This document shows positions 1-7,416 of a stretch of DNA of 64,000 bases, piece by piece (position 1 is the stretch's first letter; each line of letters starts with the position of its first letter). The DNA comes from Deltaproteobacteria bacterium (GTDB lineage Bacteria > UBA10199 > DSSB01 > JACPFA01). The DNA is taken from the NCBI GenBank assembly GCA_016183235.1, contig JACPFA010000010.1:1-64000 (forward strand), given 5' to 3'. Both the position numbers and the translations under genes were made by a program. The notes under the pieces were generated by a model. That model was not told the origin of the DNA and made no database searches. It saw only the letters and a program-made list of their open reading frames with translations.

Positions 1-1
1 C

Positions 2-139
<138 letters not shown>

Positions 140-281
140 TTATTAACTTTAGCCTTTAACCCCATTCATTTGAAGAATCAAGCGCTTACAACATTTAAAA
201 AATAAATGCTAATAGAAATTTTAGATTTTTTCAATTTTTTTAAAGCCTATGTGGTAGCCGAGTGAAAGTGTCAGTTTGATT

Positions 282-1289
282 TTAAACCTCTCGAATCACC
301 TCGAACCCCTTATAACTTCCACAAATAACATACCCATAAATTTTTTTGGGATTGATGAGATGTCTGATTTTGCGCGCAACTTCATTGAGTGTCGCGCCAG
401 AACCTAAAGCATCATCTAGTAAAAGTAGGTTGTCGACTTGTTGCGGTGGATTATTGATGAAAAAAGTTTTTTGAGCGTTTTCGATTCTCTCTTCAAGTTT
501 CGAAAGTGATTTTTGAGCAATAGGGATTTCCCCAGCATAAGCCTTGACGATATTAATGGCAGGATAATCCAGTTTAAGAAATTCTTTAAAGGCCTTTAAA
601 AAAGGAATTTTTCTAGGAATAGAATGGGGGATCCACCCAATGTAGTTAACATGATAATGCCCAATAATATTAAGAATGGTGGGCCTGCAAAAAGTGGCTA
701 ATTCTTGAATGAGCGGAAGATTTTGAGATTGCTTGGCATGCAATACTTTATGCCCGAGGATGGTACGACCAAACTTGGGAAGGCTATAAAAATCTTGATA
801 AAAGAGTTCATCCAGAAATGTTTCTGGAAAAGTTTGTCTAAGTTTAAATAGGGCCTTGATGAAGGCATGGTTAGGGTCAAAAAACTGGTCTGCTTTTTGC
901 CTAATTTGCACAAATTCTCTTGCCAAGAATTCTAAATGAGTCTTTTGACCCGTGTGCTGAACCCAGTGAATAAAGGCAGGAACACCAGAAAAAAATTCGC
1001 CCTCCGGGGTGAAATAAATAAAATTTTGATTAATGACTTGTTGGTCTGGTTGGGCAATTTTGCCTGTTTCAATAGTCTCTAAAGTTTCTGAGCCTACCGA
1101 AGTATTAAGCGTATAAAATACAAGTGGCGGTTTTCCATGCCGTATAATCTTCTTTGCATCCAGCAACTTTTTGAGGTGCTTATGGATGCTAACCGTTGAA
1201 ATCCCAAGGATATTCTTTAAATCATGGGGTTTTATTTGAGATTTCTCTGTAATAAGATCAAGGATGCGCTTTTGGGCATTTCTATTCAT
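282..1289 (-). CDS. winged-helix regulator fused to a phosphoribosyltransferase-like domain
   Basis: The first ~65 residues form a winged-helix DNA-binding domain (ILDLITEKSQIKPHDLKNIL, then a recognition helix around STVSIHKHLKKLL). Near the C-terminus, residues ~287-302 contain LLLLDDALGSGATL, the PRPP-binding signature of type I phosphoribosyltransferases (two acidic residues, then a glycine/threonine loop). Combined HTH/PRTase proteins are known as nucleotide-responsive regulators of the PurR/ComF sort, so a repressor sensing PRPP or a nucleotide is reasonable, but the true ligand is unknown. The start codon overlaps a perfect 15-bp inverted repeat (1288-1320), which suggests autoregulation. 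It stands alone, with VapBC upstream in the same direction. The family assignment is confident, the regulatory role is inferred. Confidence 0.7.
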   Translation of the reverse strand: MNRNAQKRILDLITEKSQIKPHDLKNILGISTVSIHKHLKKLLDAKKIIRHGKPPLVFYTLNTSVGSETLETIETGKIAQPDQQVINQNFIYFTPEGEFFSGVPAFIHWVQHTGQKTHLEFLAREFVQIRQKADQFFDPNHAFIKALFKLRQTFPETFLDELFYQDFYSLPKFGRTILGHKVLHAKQSQNLPLIQELATFCRPTILNIIGHYHVNYIGWIPHSIPRKIPFLKAFKEFLKLDYPAINIVKAYAGEIPIAQKSLSKLEERIENAQKTFFINNPPQQVDNLLLLDDALGSGATLNEVARKIRHLINPKKIYGYVICGSYKGFEVIREV

Positions 1290-1320
1290 AGTTAATAGTT
1301 TATAGTAAACTATTAACTAT
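1288..1320 (-). promoter_or_regulatory. perfect inverted repeat, probable autoregulatory operator
   Basis: ATAGTTAATAGTTTA (1288-1302), spacer TAG (1303-1305), then its exact reverse complement TAAACTATTAACTAT (1306-1320). The left arm includes two bases of the start codon of the downstream HTH/PRTase gene. A 33-bp AT-rich dyad at this position is what a dimeric winged-helix repressor would bind to block its own expression. It has no poly-T tail and lies at a gene start, so it is not a terminator. Confidence 0.6.
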
Positions 1321-1348
1321 TTCAATTGAATCTTTGTGGAATAAAAAA

Positions 1349-1744
1349 TCAATAAACTTGAACTCGAAGAGAAACTGCCAGTTTTTTTAATTTTTTATCA
1401 AGGGTCCAAAGGGTGGTTTTAGATTGTTTGGCACAATAGAGGATCATGCGATCCACCAATTTAGGAATGCCTACCTTTAAATTTCTTGCTTTCGAAGAAA
1501 ACTCAGTAATGTTCTTCCAGGTAGTTGGCGAATTCCAATCAGGATCTACAAATACCATGGCCTGAAAGGCGTCTTGAAGAATTTTCTCAAACTTAGGGGA
1601 AACCTCTCCAGAAAAAAGTTCAGCTTGAATAGGCAAACAAGTAGCTACCTCGCCTTCTTCAATAAAAAGCTCTAACTGGGTTAATTCTATAGAAGGAGAT
1701 TTTTTAAAAAATTCAATCCAAACCGAAGTATCGACCAAGATCAT
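1349..1744 (-). CDS. vapC: VapC-family PIN-domain ribonuclease toxin
   Basis: A 131-residue PIN domain: MILVDTSVWIEFF at the N-terminus holds the first catalytic Asp (D5), an acidic Glu follows in the IQAELF segment (~E42), and the later acidic pair sits in KLVDRMILYCA and WTLDKKLKKL. These are the usual four acidic residues binding Mg2+ for RNA cleavage. It overlaps the upstream small gene by one base (a shared A), the standard antitoxin-toxin arrangement, and the upstream product matches a VapB-type antitoxin. The toxin is expected to cleave tRNA or rRNA when free. All key residues seem present, so it should be active. Confidence 0.85.
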   Translation of the reverse strand: MILVDTSVWIEFFKKSPSIELTQLELFIEEGEVATCLPIQAELFSGEVSPKFEKILQDAFQAMVFVDPDWNSPTTWKNITEFSSKARNLKVGIPKLVDRMILYCAKQSKTTLWTLDKKLKKLAVSLRVQVY

Positions 1745-1950
1745 TAGCGGTCACGCATTTTACGTAAAGATTTAGCGGGGAGCTTAACCGCACCTAAACC
1801 CTTAAGCTGCAATAACTGTTGCAAGCGCTTCTTGCGAATTAACTCTTGCAACCCCATAACGACCGCCATGGTTTTGGTCGCTGCTCCGCTTGCTTTCATC
1901 GCTTCGTGAAGTAGATCGGGAGGTATATTCATTGATGTTTTTATAGCCAT
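1744..1950 (-). CDS. vapB: VapB-type antitoxin
   Basis: A 68-residue basic protein beginning MAIKTSMNIPPDLLHEAMK, the ribbon-helix-helix style N-terminus of the DUF2191/VapB family (strand followed by an amphipathic helix), with a Lys/Arg-rich C-terminal tail that would wrap around the toxin. Its stop overlaps the start of vapC. No Shine-Dalgarno sequence is visible before the ATG, and a good promoter (TTGACA, TATATA) lies so close that the transcript would be nearly leaderless. An AT-rich region between promoter and start could be the autoregulatory site. Confidence 0.8.
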   Translation of the reverse strand: MAIKTSMNIPPDLLHEAMKASGAATKTMAVVMGLQELIRKKRLQQLLQLKGLGAVKLPAKSLRKMRDR

Positions 1951-1960
1951 ATCAGGTATA

Positions 1961-1990
1961 TATATAATTCAGACAATAGATATATGTCAA
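1961..1990 (-). promoter_or_regulatory. sigma-70-like promoter of vapBC
   Basis: Reading the minus strand, TTGACA (1990-1985) is followed after 18 bases by TATATA (1966-1961; TTATAT with a 17-base spacer). The expected start of transcription falls within a few bases of the vapB ATG at 1950, giving a leaderless or nearly leaderless message. Confidence 0.5.
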
Positions 1991-2038
1991 GTTTGATTTT
2001 TGGTTATCCTAAAGTGGCTTTTAATGTTGGAAATTTCC

Positions 2039-3958
2039 TTAAAGATGGCGTTCAATAAAGATTAGCCGTTGGCCTCTATTGGCTTCAAGGATCATTTGAT
2101 CGGCTTTGTCGGGAATGGCAGCAACCAGTTCGGCGCCAAACTTAAGATATCCTTTCAAGTCACCGGCGGCCTGGAAGGCGATGATTTTCTTCCAAAGTTC
2201 ATGGGAGGCATCTTCCATACGTTTATAGTCCATGTGGAGTCGGTTTTTCTGCTCAATAAGCGTAAGCGCACCGGTTTTAAAATACCAGCCTACCTGAATC
2301 ATATGACCATAGTAATGATCTGTCAGGTCCCCCGACCCAAAGGCAGCTTTTCCTTTGTAACGGTTGCCAAGATGGAAGAAAAGTGTTCCGCGCAGCAGAT
2401 CACGCGCCTCGGCATCGGATATTTTGCCCGCCCGATGTTCTAAACGAACCCGTTGTGGGCCAGTCAGGTCGGCCTTGGGTTCATCAGCGCTACCCCAGTG
2501 TTTACCAAAAAGAGCGCCCATTCTCTCGCCGCTGGGAGTCACGTGGCTACGCAGCGGCCCTATTAAATGGCCAGATTCATGATCCACCGTATCTTGAATG
2601 ATATTTTTTCTTGCATCCCAACGGGTAAAATCCTCATCGAGCAACCCCCCCATCACAACCGGTGCCGAACGGGCGATCTCTGAAATAGTCTCTAACCAAA
2701 TAAATCGATTACTGCCTTCTACACCATATCCCTCGTAGTTAGGAAAATTATTGCCAGCCGGCTCTCGTGATGGAAACGTCCAAACAAACCCACCTATTAT
2801 AGCATGGTAAAGTGGATCAGCTAAGCCGCCGCGGGTGGAGAGTTCTCTCGGTTGATAATGGGGAATATCGTTCAACAAACGCTCTAAAGCTGGAAAGGCC
2901 TCTTTACCCTTTTCAAGTTCTGCCGCCAGCCCTACATCCCGTACGCCCACTTGTAAGAGATAAGGAAATTTTGTGTTATCTTCCCAATAAGACTCACTCG
3001 GCCCAATATGCACCCGCAACATTCCACCCCCCTCACCTGCATCAATGGTGGCTTGGGCGGCCGCTGCCTCATCGGCAGCCAGTCCAGTTCGGAAAAACAT
3101 GGCCCACCGCTGGAGTTGAGTGCGAAGTGAAGGATCCAGATTTTTTCCCTCTACAGAAAGATCGGCAATTTCCTCTAAGACAGCCGCCAATAATTGGTGA
3201 TCTTGTTTATAATCAGGGTGTAGGGGTAGTGGCGTCGCGACAATCTTGTGATCGGCGCCTTTTGTCAACACCGTGGTGGGTCTCAATTCTTCAGCCTTAG
3301 GTGGCAGCGCGGCCCCCATAGCCCTAAATTCATCGGGTGTAATTCGAGAGTCGATCATCCCATTCACAGGTGGGGAATCGGGGAAAAAAGGAACTAGGCT
3401 ACAGGCCTTATCTCCTCCATAAGGCCCTGCACAATTGTCTTTATTGAACCGTTGAAAGAGGATTTTCGAATAATAATCTCCGTGAAGGGCGAGCCAAACT
3501 CCGTGCTCGGGTGCCTTAGGATCATGCTGACGCTGCTCAATTCGGGTCAAGACAGGCATCACCCGCAAAGCAAATAATTCCAAAGCCCTGCGCTCCACGG
3601 GGCTCAATTGTTCCAAGGGGGCACGATAGTTCACCCTGCGATGATAAAGGGCGCTTGCCTCAACGGCCGCAAGCCTTTGCTCTTCTACGGTCCGTAAAAT
3701 AAGGGTGACATCACGAAGCAGGTTGGGATTAAACTGAGATGGTATTGAAGATTGAAGTTGATAATTCGTTACGGCCGCTGCGGCCACTCTAAGTTCATCA
3801 GCATCCACGGCTAGTGGGTTTTTCTCGTCTTTAACCCACTCTAAACCGAGCTTTAATTCTTTGGCCACGGCGTTAAACCGCTCTCGGAATCGGTTGGAAG
3901 AAACCGGATTAGATGGAATTGTAAAAAGACTGACACCCTGTTTGGAAAAATCCGTCAT
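2039..3958 (-). CDS. M49-like (dipeptidyl peptidase III-related) zinc metallopeptidase
   Basis: A 639-residue protein with a HESGH motif (HEXXH) near residue 458 and a downstream DEPKAD segment near residue 492. In the M49 family the zinc is held by HEXXGH plus a Glu in an EExxAD motif, and the spacing and the trailing GP/AD residues fit the bacterial M49-like branch rather than thermolysin-type enzymes. No signal peptide is seen, so it is probably cytoplasmic, cutting short peptides. The gene is monocistronic with its own upstream gap and follows the tRNA operon in the same direction. Exact substrate unknown; the family call rests on the metal-binding motifs and overall length (DPP III is about 650-730 residues). 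Confidence 0.65.
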   Translation of the reverse strand: MTDFSKQGVSLFTIPSNPVSSNRFRERFNAVAKELKLGLEWVKDEKNPLAVDADELRVAAAAVTNYQLQSSIPSQFNPNLLRDVTLILRTVEEQRLAAVEASALYHRRVNYRAPLEQLSPVERRALELFALRVMPVLTRIEQRQHDPKAPEHGVWLALHGDYYSKILFQRFNKDNCAGPYGGDKACSLVPFFPDSPPVNGMIDSRITPDEFRAMGAALPPKAEELRPTTVLTKGADHKIVATPLPLHPDYKQDHQLLAAVLEEIADLSVEGKNLDPSLRTQLQRWAMFFRTGLAADEAAAAQATIDAGEGGGMLRVHIGPSESYWEDNTKFPYLLQVGVRDVGLAAELEKGKEAFPALERLLNDIPHYQPRELSTRGGLADPLYHAIIGGFVWTFPSREPAGNNFPNYEGYGVEGSNRFIWLETISEIARSAPVVMGGLLDEDFTRWDARKNIIQDTVDHESGHLIGPLRSHVTPSGERMGALFGKHWGSADEPKADLTGPQRVRLEHRAGKISDAEARDLLRGTLFFHLGNRYKGKAAFGSGDLTDHYYGHMIQVGWYFKTGALTLIEQKNRLHMDYKRMEDASHELWKKIIAFQAAGDLKGYLKFGAELVAAIPDKADQMILEANRGQRLIFIERHL

Positions 3959-4110
3959 AAAACCACCCTCTTTTACACACTTAGCAATAAGGTTATTTGT
4001 TGGAATGAATGACAGACTCTCTGTATGAATGAAAATAAAGTTGCGTACTTTTTATTTTTTTTGAATTTTATCGGAAGTTATGTCCTCTTTTTGAGGAATG
4101 ACTCACGCAT

Positions 4111-4128
4111 TGTGGAGAGGGAAGGATT
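4111..4128. repeat. 18-bp duplicate of the 3' end of tRNA-Tyr
   Basis: TGTGGAGAGGGAAGGATT at 4111-4128 repeats exactly 4235-4252, which is the 3' acceptor/T-arm end of the tRNA-Tyr gene. The two copies lie 124 bp apart in direct orientation, as an att-type duplication or tandem duplication would leave. The stretch between them holds only a stem-loop. Confidence 0.6.
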
Positions 4129-4159
4129 GCTCGCCTTATCGCTCGCGATCCTTAGAGTT

Positions 4160-4196
4160 ATGAGATTTCTGCTGCTTCGCCTTGCAGAAATCTCAT
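4160..4196 (-). other. stem-loop downstream of the tRNA operon
   Basis: A perfect 13-bp stem (ATGAGATTTCTGC, 4160-4172, with 4184-4196) and an 11-base loop, just past the last tRNA of the operon. It lacks a U tract, so it could be a processing or stabilising hairpin or a weak terminator. Confidence 0.4.
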
Positions 4197-4236
4197 GATT
4201 ATTTGCATACCCTCTCCCCATTTCACTACGTTCATG

Positions 4237-4319
<83 letters not shown>

Positions 4320-4473
4320 TATTGATGCGAGGGGCGGATCGCCTCCCCTCGCGCACCCCACTCTCGTTACCACTCTATTAAAAATTGTCTATATACTTAG
4401 CTATGCTTCACATCGCCGAGCTACGCGAAATAAATTCGTCTCCGCTCGGCTATATTTAAATTTCCTCAGGAAA

Positions 4474-4574
4474 TTTCCCTCCATTTTCCATTTTCTCATG
4501 CCATTTTCTAAAATTTTCGCATTAGAAAATAGAAAATCGAAAATAGAGGAAAAATTTTCTTGCGAAAATTTTTG
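4474..4574. repeat. tRNA spacer repeat, copy 1
   Basis: This spacer between tRNA-Thr(GGT) and tRNA-Tyr begins CTCCATTTTCCATTTTCTCA and ends in an AT-rich hairpin before TTTTTGAG at the tRNA end. A second copy fills 4656-4755 between tRNA-Gly and tRNA-Thr(GGT). The first ~37 bases are nearly identical in both, and the tail hairpins differ in sequence but keep their pairing (AAAATTTTCGCA... with TGCGAAAATTTTT; AAATTTGCAGCA... with TGCTGCAAATTTTT). Confidence 0.6.
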
Positions 4575-4647
4575 AGCCCCCGACCAGAATCGAACTGGTG
4601 ACCTTTTCCTTACCATGGAAATGCTCTACCAACTGAGCTACAGGGGC
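4575..4647 (-). tRNA. tRNA-Thr(GGT)
   Basis: A 73-base cloverleaf with acceptor GCCCCTG pairing with CGGGGGC (one U-G pair), D-loop AGCTCAGTTGGTAGAGC, anticodon loop ATGGTAA giving GGT, and T-arm GGTTC-like loop (AGTTCGATT). CCA is not encoded. Confidence 0.95.
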
Positions 4648-4655
4648 AAAAAATA

Positions 4656-4755
4656 TTTCCCTCCATTTTCCATTTTCTCATGCCATTTTCTAAATTTGCA
4701 GCACTAGAAAATAGCATTAGAAAATAGAGGAAAAATTAGCTGCTGCAAATTTTTG
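4656..4755. repeat. tRNA spacer repeat, copy 2
   Basis: Second copy of the palindromic spacer described at 4474-4574, here between tRNA-Gly and tRNA-Thr(GGT). The hairpin arms have changed together relative to copy 1 (AATTTGCAGCA with TGCTGCAAATT). Confidence 0.6.
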
Positions 4756-4829
4756 AGCGGGAGACGGGACTTGAACCCGCGACCCTCAGCTTGGAAGGCT
4801 GATGCTCTAGCCAACTGAGCTACTCCCGC
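4756..4829 (-). tRNA. tRNA-Gly(TCC)
   Basis: A 74-base cloverleaf with acceptor GCGGGAG/CTCCCGC, anticodon loop CTTCCAA giving TCC, and T-loop GGGTTCAAGTCCC. CCA is not encoded. It is the second tRNA of the four-tRNA operon. Confidence 0.95.
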
Positions 4830-4934
4830 TATCAACCGCCTTCCATAAATCTCCTGGCTCTGCGTTGTCCGCCTAAGGCGGACGCCTTCATTACAGCAGG
4901 AAATTTCTGGAAGGCTATATTACAAATAAACGTG

Positions 4935-5007
4935 AGCCGGCTATAGGAGTCGAACCTACGACCTACTGATTACAAATCAGTTGCTCTACCAACTGAGCTA
5001 AGCCGGC
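4935..5007 (-). tRNA. tRNA-Thr(TGT)
   Basis: A 73-base cloverleaf with acceptor GCCGGCT/AGCCGGC, anticodon loop TTTGTAA giving TGT, and T-loop GGTTCGACTCC. First gene of the tRNA operon; CCA is not encoded. Confidence 0.95.
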
Positions 5008-5041
5008 CTTTCATCTGGGTTTAATCCCATTCCAAAGGCCT

Positions 5042-5070
5042 ATTATGTATGAAAAGAAAATTCTCCTCAA
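5042..5070 (-). promoter_or_regulatory. probable promoter of the tRNA operon
   Basis: On the minus strand TTGAGG (5070-5065), a 17-base spacer, and CATAAT (5047-5042) lie about 35 bases upstream of the first tRNA. Both boxes match the sigma-70 consensus at four to five of six positions. Confidence 0.4.
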
Positions 5071-5152
5071 ATGGATTTGGAAATTCAACTTAGCCCCGGA
5101 AGTCGAACCGGTATATTTTTAGGGAGCTAACAAGTCAAGGTTATTCTTGGAG

Positions 5153-5878
5153 TTATCGATGGTATTGCGCCGAAAACATTGCAATGGCCCCGGCTACCCC
5201 CACATTAAGCGATGCCACCGACGACACTTGGGGAATGCGCACCAGCTTATCACAATGCTCTTTGGTCAAACGGCGCAGGCCCTTGCCTTCAGCGCCCAAC
5301 ACTAAAAGTGATTTGGCTGGAAATTTCAACATGTGAATTTCGTCAGCTCCGCTGGCATCTAAACCAAACACCACGACGCCTATATCTTGCAAGGCCTGTA
5401 GGGTGCTGACCAAATTAGTCACTTGGATAACCGAAGCATGTTCTGTAGCCCCCGAGCTTGCCCTCACTACTGCCGGCGTAATGCCACAACTACGGTGCTT
5501 CAAAATAAAAACCCCCTCCACCCCCAAACAAACTGCACTGCGAATTAAACTCCCCACATTTTGTGGATCTTGAATTTCATCAAAGGCCACCCACAACCCT
5601 TGCTCTTTAGTTTGAATGGTATTGAAGGTTTCTTCCCACGGTAAAAATAAATAACTACTGACTTCTGCCAAAAAACCCTGATGATGGGCGTTCTGGCTTT
5701 TGTCATCGAGCCACTGCCGCTTAACCGATTGCAGGGGAACTTTTTTATCTTTAGCCAAGGCTAACAATTCTTGATTTTCCCCCTCGCGTAGATTTTCTTG
5801 ATAATAAAGTTTGGTAATTTTTCGGCGCTGCGCACGCAGACATTCTAAGACAGGCCGCCGACCAAAAATAATTTCCAT
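5153..5878 (-). CDS. rlmB: 23S rRNA (guanosine-2'-O)-methyltransferase, TrmH/SpoU family
   Basis: A 241-residue SPOUT methyltransferase. The N-terminus IIFGRRPVLECLR is the substrate-binding L30e-like domain seen in RlmB. The three SpoU motifs are in order: DEIQDPQNVGSLIRSA (~residues 99-114), LLVLGAEGKGL (~190-200) and SVASLNVGVAGAIA (~219-232), with the knotted SAM site at the C-terminus. RlmB methylates G2251 of 23S rRNA in the peptidyl-transferase loop. Length is normal (~245). It lies just upstream of the tRNA operon on the same strand, with a palindromic element behind it. Confidence 0.88.
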   Translation of the reverse strand: MEIIFGRRPVLECLRAQRRKITKLYYQENLREGENQELLALAKDKKVPLQSVKRQWLDDKSQNAHHQGFLAEVSSYLFLPWEETFNTIQTKEQGLWVAFDEIQDPQNVGSLIRSAVCLGVEGVFILKHRSCGITPAVVRASSGATEHASVIQVTNLVSTLQALQDIGVVVFGLDASGADEIHMLKFPAKSLLVLGAEGKGLRRLTKEHCDKLVRIPQVSSVASLNVGVAGAIAMFSAQYHR

Positions 5879-5895
5879 ATTTAAAACCTATTTGG

Positions 5896-6060
5896 AAAAG
5901 TTTTTTGTGAGCGGGCTTAAGGCTGGAAGGGGTTTGTCGGAGGCTTTCACCTCCATGGCTATATAGCCGTGAAAGCCGAGACTTTGAGTGCGCCTGGGGG
6001 CCATAACCCCCAGGCGACACGGACCCCTGGAAGCCTTAAGCCCGCTTACAAAAAACTTTT
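5896..6060. repeat. palindromic element, family 1 (three-way hairpin), copy a
   Basis: Outer arms AAAAGTTTTTTGTGAGCGGG... and its near-perfect complement at the right end enclose two internal hairpins: TTTCACCTCCATGGCTATATAGCCGTGAAA-type (split around GGCTATATAGCC) and CGCCTGGGGG/CCCCCAGGCG. The folded element would look like a cloverleaf. Related copies: 37892-38078 and 46784-46950; the internal parts are conserved, the outer arms are specific to each copy. Confidence 0.8.
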
Positions 6061-6088
6061 CTATATTTCTTTTTATGTTGATTATAAC

Positions 6089-6412
6089 TTAAGAATGCAA
6101 GTGTTGATTTGGAACAAAAATAGTTTGTTTTTGAAATAAAATTTCTTCTTCTACATCGGTCAAACGATCCGGCTTAAACTGCTCAAGCAAATTGCGCGCC
6201 GCAAAATAGGCTTGTTTGAGATAATCCATTTGGGCCAACAATTCTTCTTGGGTCAAATAATTTTGCGATTTGGCCAATTCGATTTTAGCGTATTCGTAAC
6301 CAATACTCGAATTTTGCATGGTCATTTCGGCCTCTAAGAGGGCTTGTTCCATGTATTGATCGGCTTCCCCGTTACCTTCATCTAAACCAAAACAAACGTC
6401 TAATCTGGCCAT
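6089..6412 (-). CDS. small helical protein of unknown function
   Basis: About 107 residues, start taken at the ATG at 6412, which has GGAGGAGG a suitable distance upstream; an upstream in-frame GTG (6430) lies inside that ribosome site. The product is acidic and apparently all-helical (MARLDVCFGLDEGNGEADQY, then EQALLEAEMTM and LTQEELLAQMDYLKQAYFAA), with no signal peptide or known motif. It is followed in the opposite upstream direction by an unrelated exported protein gene. The function is unknown. Confidence 0.6.
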   Translation of the reverse strand: MARLDVCFGLDEGNGEADQYMEQALLEAEMTMQNSSIGYEYAKIELAKSQNYLTQEELLAQMDYLKQAYFAARNLLEQFKPDRLTDVEEEILFQKQTIFVPNQHLHS

Positions 6413-6555
6413 GGTGATCGCCTCCTCCACTTAACATAAGCTTGCAAATTCTTTGCCATAGACGCAATAAAAACATAAACGATAACTATATAATTTTATT
6501 AGTGATTTTGGATGGAGCTAGTTTGAATTCCCCAACCCACGGTCACAACTGGAGG

Positions 6556-6584
6556 CTTGACACCCCAGAGGCTGGGGTGTCAAG
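6556..6584 (-). terminator. strong hairpin after the repeat-protein gene
   Basis: CTTGACACCCC (6556-6566) pairs perfectly with GGGGTGTCAAG (6574-6584) around a 7-base loop, eleven bases beyond the stop codon at 6595. It is placed like a terminator but lacks a U tract on the minus strand. Confidence 0.45.
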
Positions 6585-6594
6585 GAATAAATCA

Positions 6595-7146
6595 TTACAT
6601 GTCGGGTGTAGCACCGCCGAGTGGATTGGTATGCATGTCTGGAGTGGCACCGTCGAGAGGATTCACGTGCATGTCAGGAGTTGCACCATCCAAAGGATTG
6701 ATTTGCATATCCGGGGTAGCACCACTGATGGGATTTACCGTCATATCTGGAGTGGCCCCACTCTTTGCTGACACACGATTATATTTCGTATAAACTTTTT
6801 GCCACTTTTTTAAATACTGACTAAAAAACTGATTGTCTTCTGGATAGTGGTCGCCATTTTGCCGAATAAAATATTGAATGGCACTTTGAGTGAGCCGGTT
6901 TAATTGCTCGGTATTTTTAGGCGGATTTTTAAGCAATTGACCATCGAAGGTTTTAAGAACGCGACAGGCAAGCCCTTCGGTATCATAGTTGAGGTCGGCA
7001 AAGTCTTCGCTTAAATCCCCACCTATTTGTTGATGAAAGTTAAAACGCCCACATTGCTTTCCAACATCGGCATTAAGTTGACTGGAAGTAAGTAAACAAA
7101 AAGACAAGATGGCCACGAGGCCTAAAAGAAATGATTTGGCATCCAT
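6595..7146 (-). CDS. exported protein with C-terminal 12-residue repeats (GATPDM)
   Basis: A 183-residue protein with an N-terminal signal sequence (hydrophobic SFLLGLVAILSFCLLTSS, cleavage expected near residue 27). Residues ~28-128 form an unrecognised domain with two Cys (C32, C61) that might pair in the periplasm. From ~129 to the end are four and a half 12-residue repeats of the pattern xGATPDMxxNPL, ending in GGATPDM. The repeats are Gly/Pro/Asn rich and likely a disordered or surface tail. A hairpin follows the stop codon. No family recognised. Confidence 0.75.
   Translation of the reverse strand: MDAKSFLLGLVAILSFCLLTSSQLNADVGKQCGRFNFHQQIGGDLSEDFADLNYDTEGLACRVLKTFDGQLLKNPPKNTEQLNRLTQSAIQYFIRQNGDHYPEDNQFFSQYLKKWQKVYTKYNRVSAKSGATPDMTVNPISGATPDMQINPLDGATPDMHVNPLDGATPDMHTNPLGGATPDM
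6598..6762 (-). repeat. tandem 36-bp repeat within the exported-protein gene
   Basis: Four and a half in-frame 36-base units encode GATPDM-x-x-NPL/I. Units differ mainly at codons for the two variable residues and the Ser/Asp/Gly before GATPDM. Such arrays change copy number by slippage without breaking the frame. Confidence 0.8.
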
Positions 7147-7416
7147 ATCCCCCTCCCCAGAGTGATATTAAATAATCCCAAAGTCCTTTCTCTTCATTAA
7201 CCCATAGAATTTAAGAGCAAATTCTATGCCACGAATCAATTTATAAAATTTAATGATTTCAATTAGATAACTCAATCAAGACAAAACGATGTACATTTTA
7301 TGAATTCAAAGATGAAAAACAAAATAGAGGAAAAACAATAATAGTTAAATCATCATCGAGGGTTAAGAAAATTTAACACTATGTCAAATTCCCCTCGAGA
7401 CTGGGTGAAAAATCAC

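Noticed and set aside
2069-3300. Plus-strand frames inside the M49-like gene
   Set aside because: They are antisense shadows without motifs or ribosome sites; the minus-strand protein has a consistent metal-binding signature.
6556-6584. Standard intrinsic terminator
   Set aside because: The stem is strong, but neither strand has a T tract, so I kept only a tentative call.
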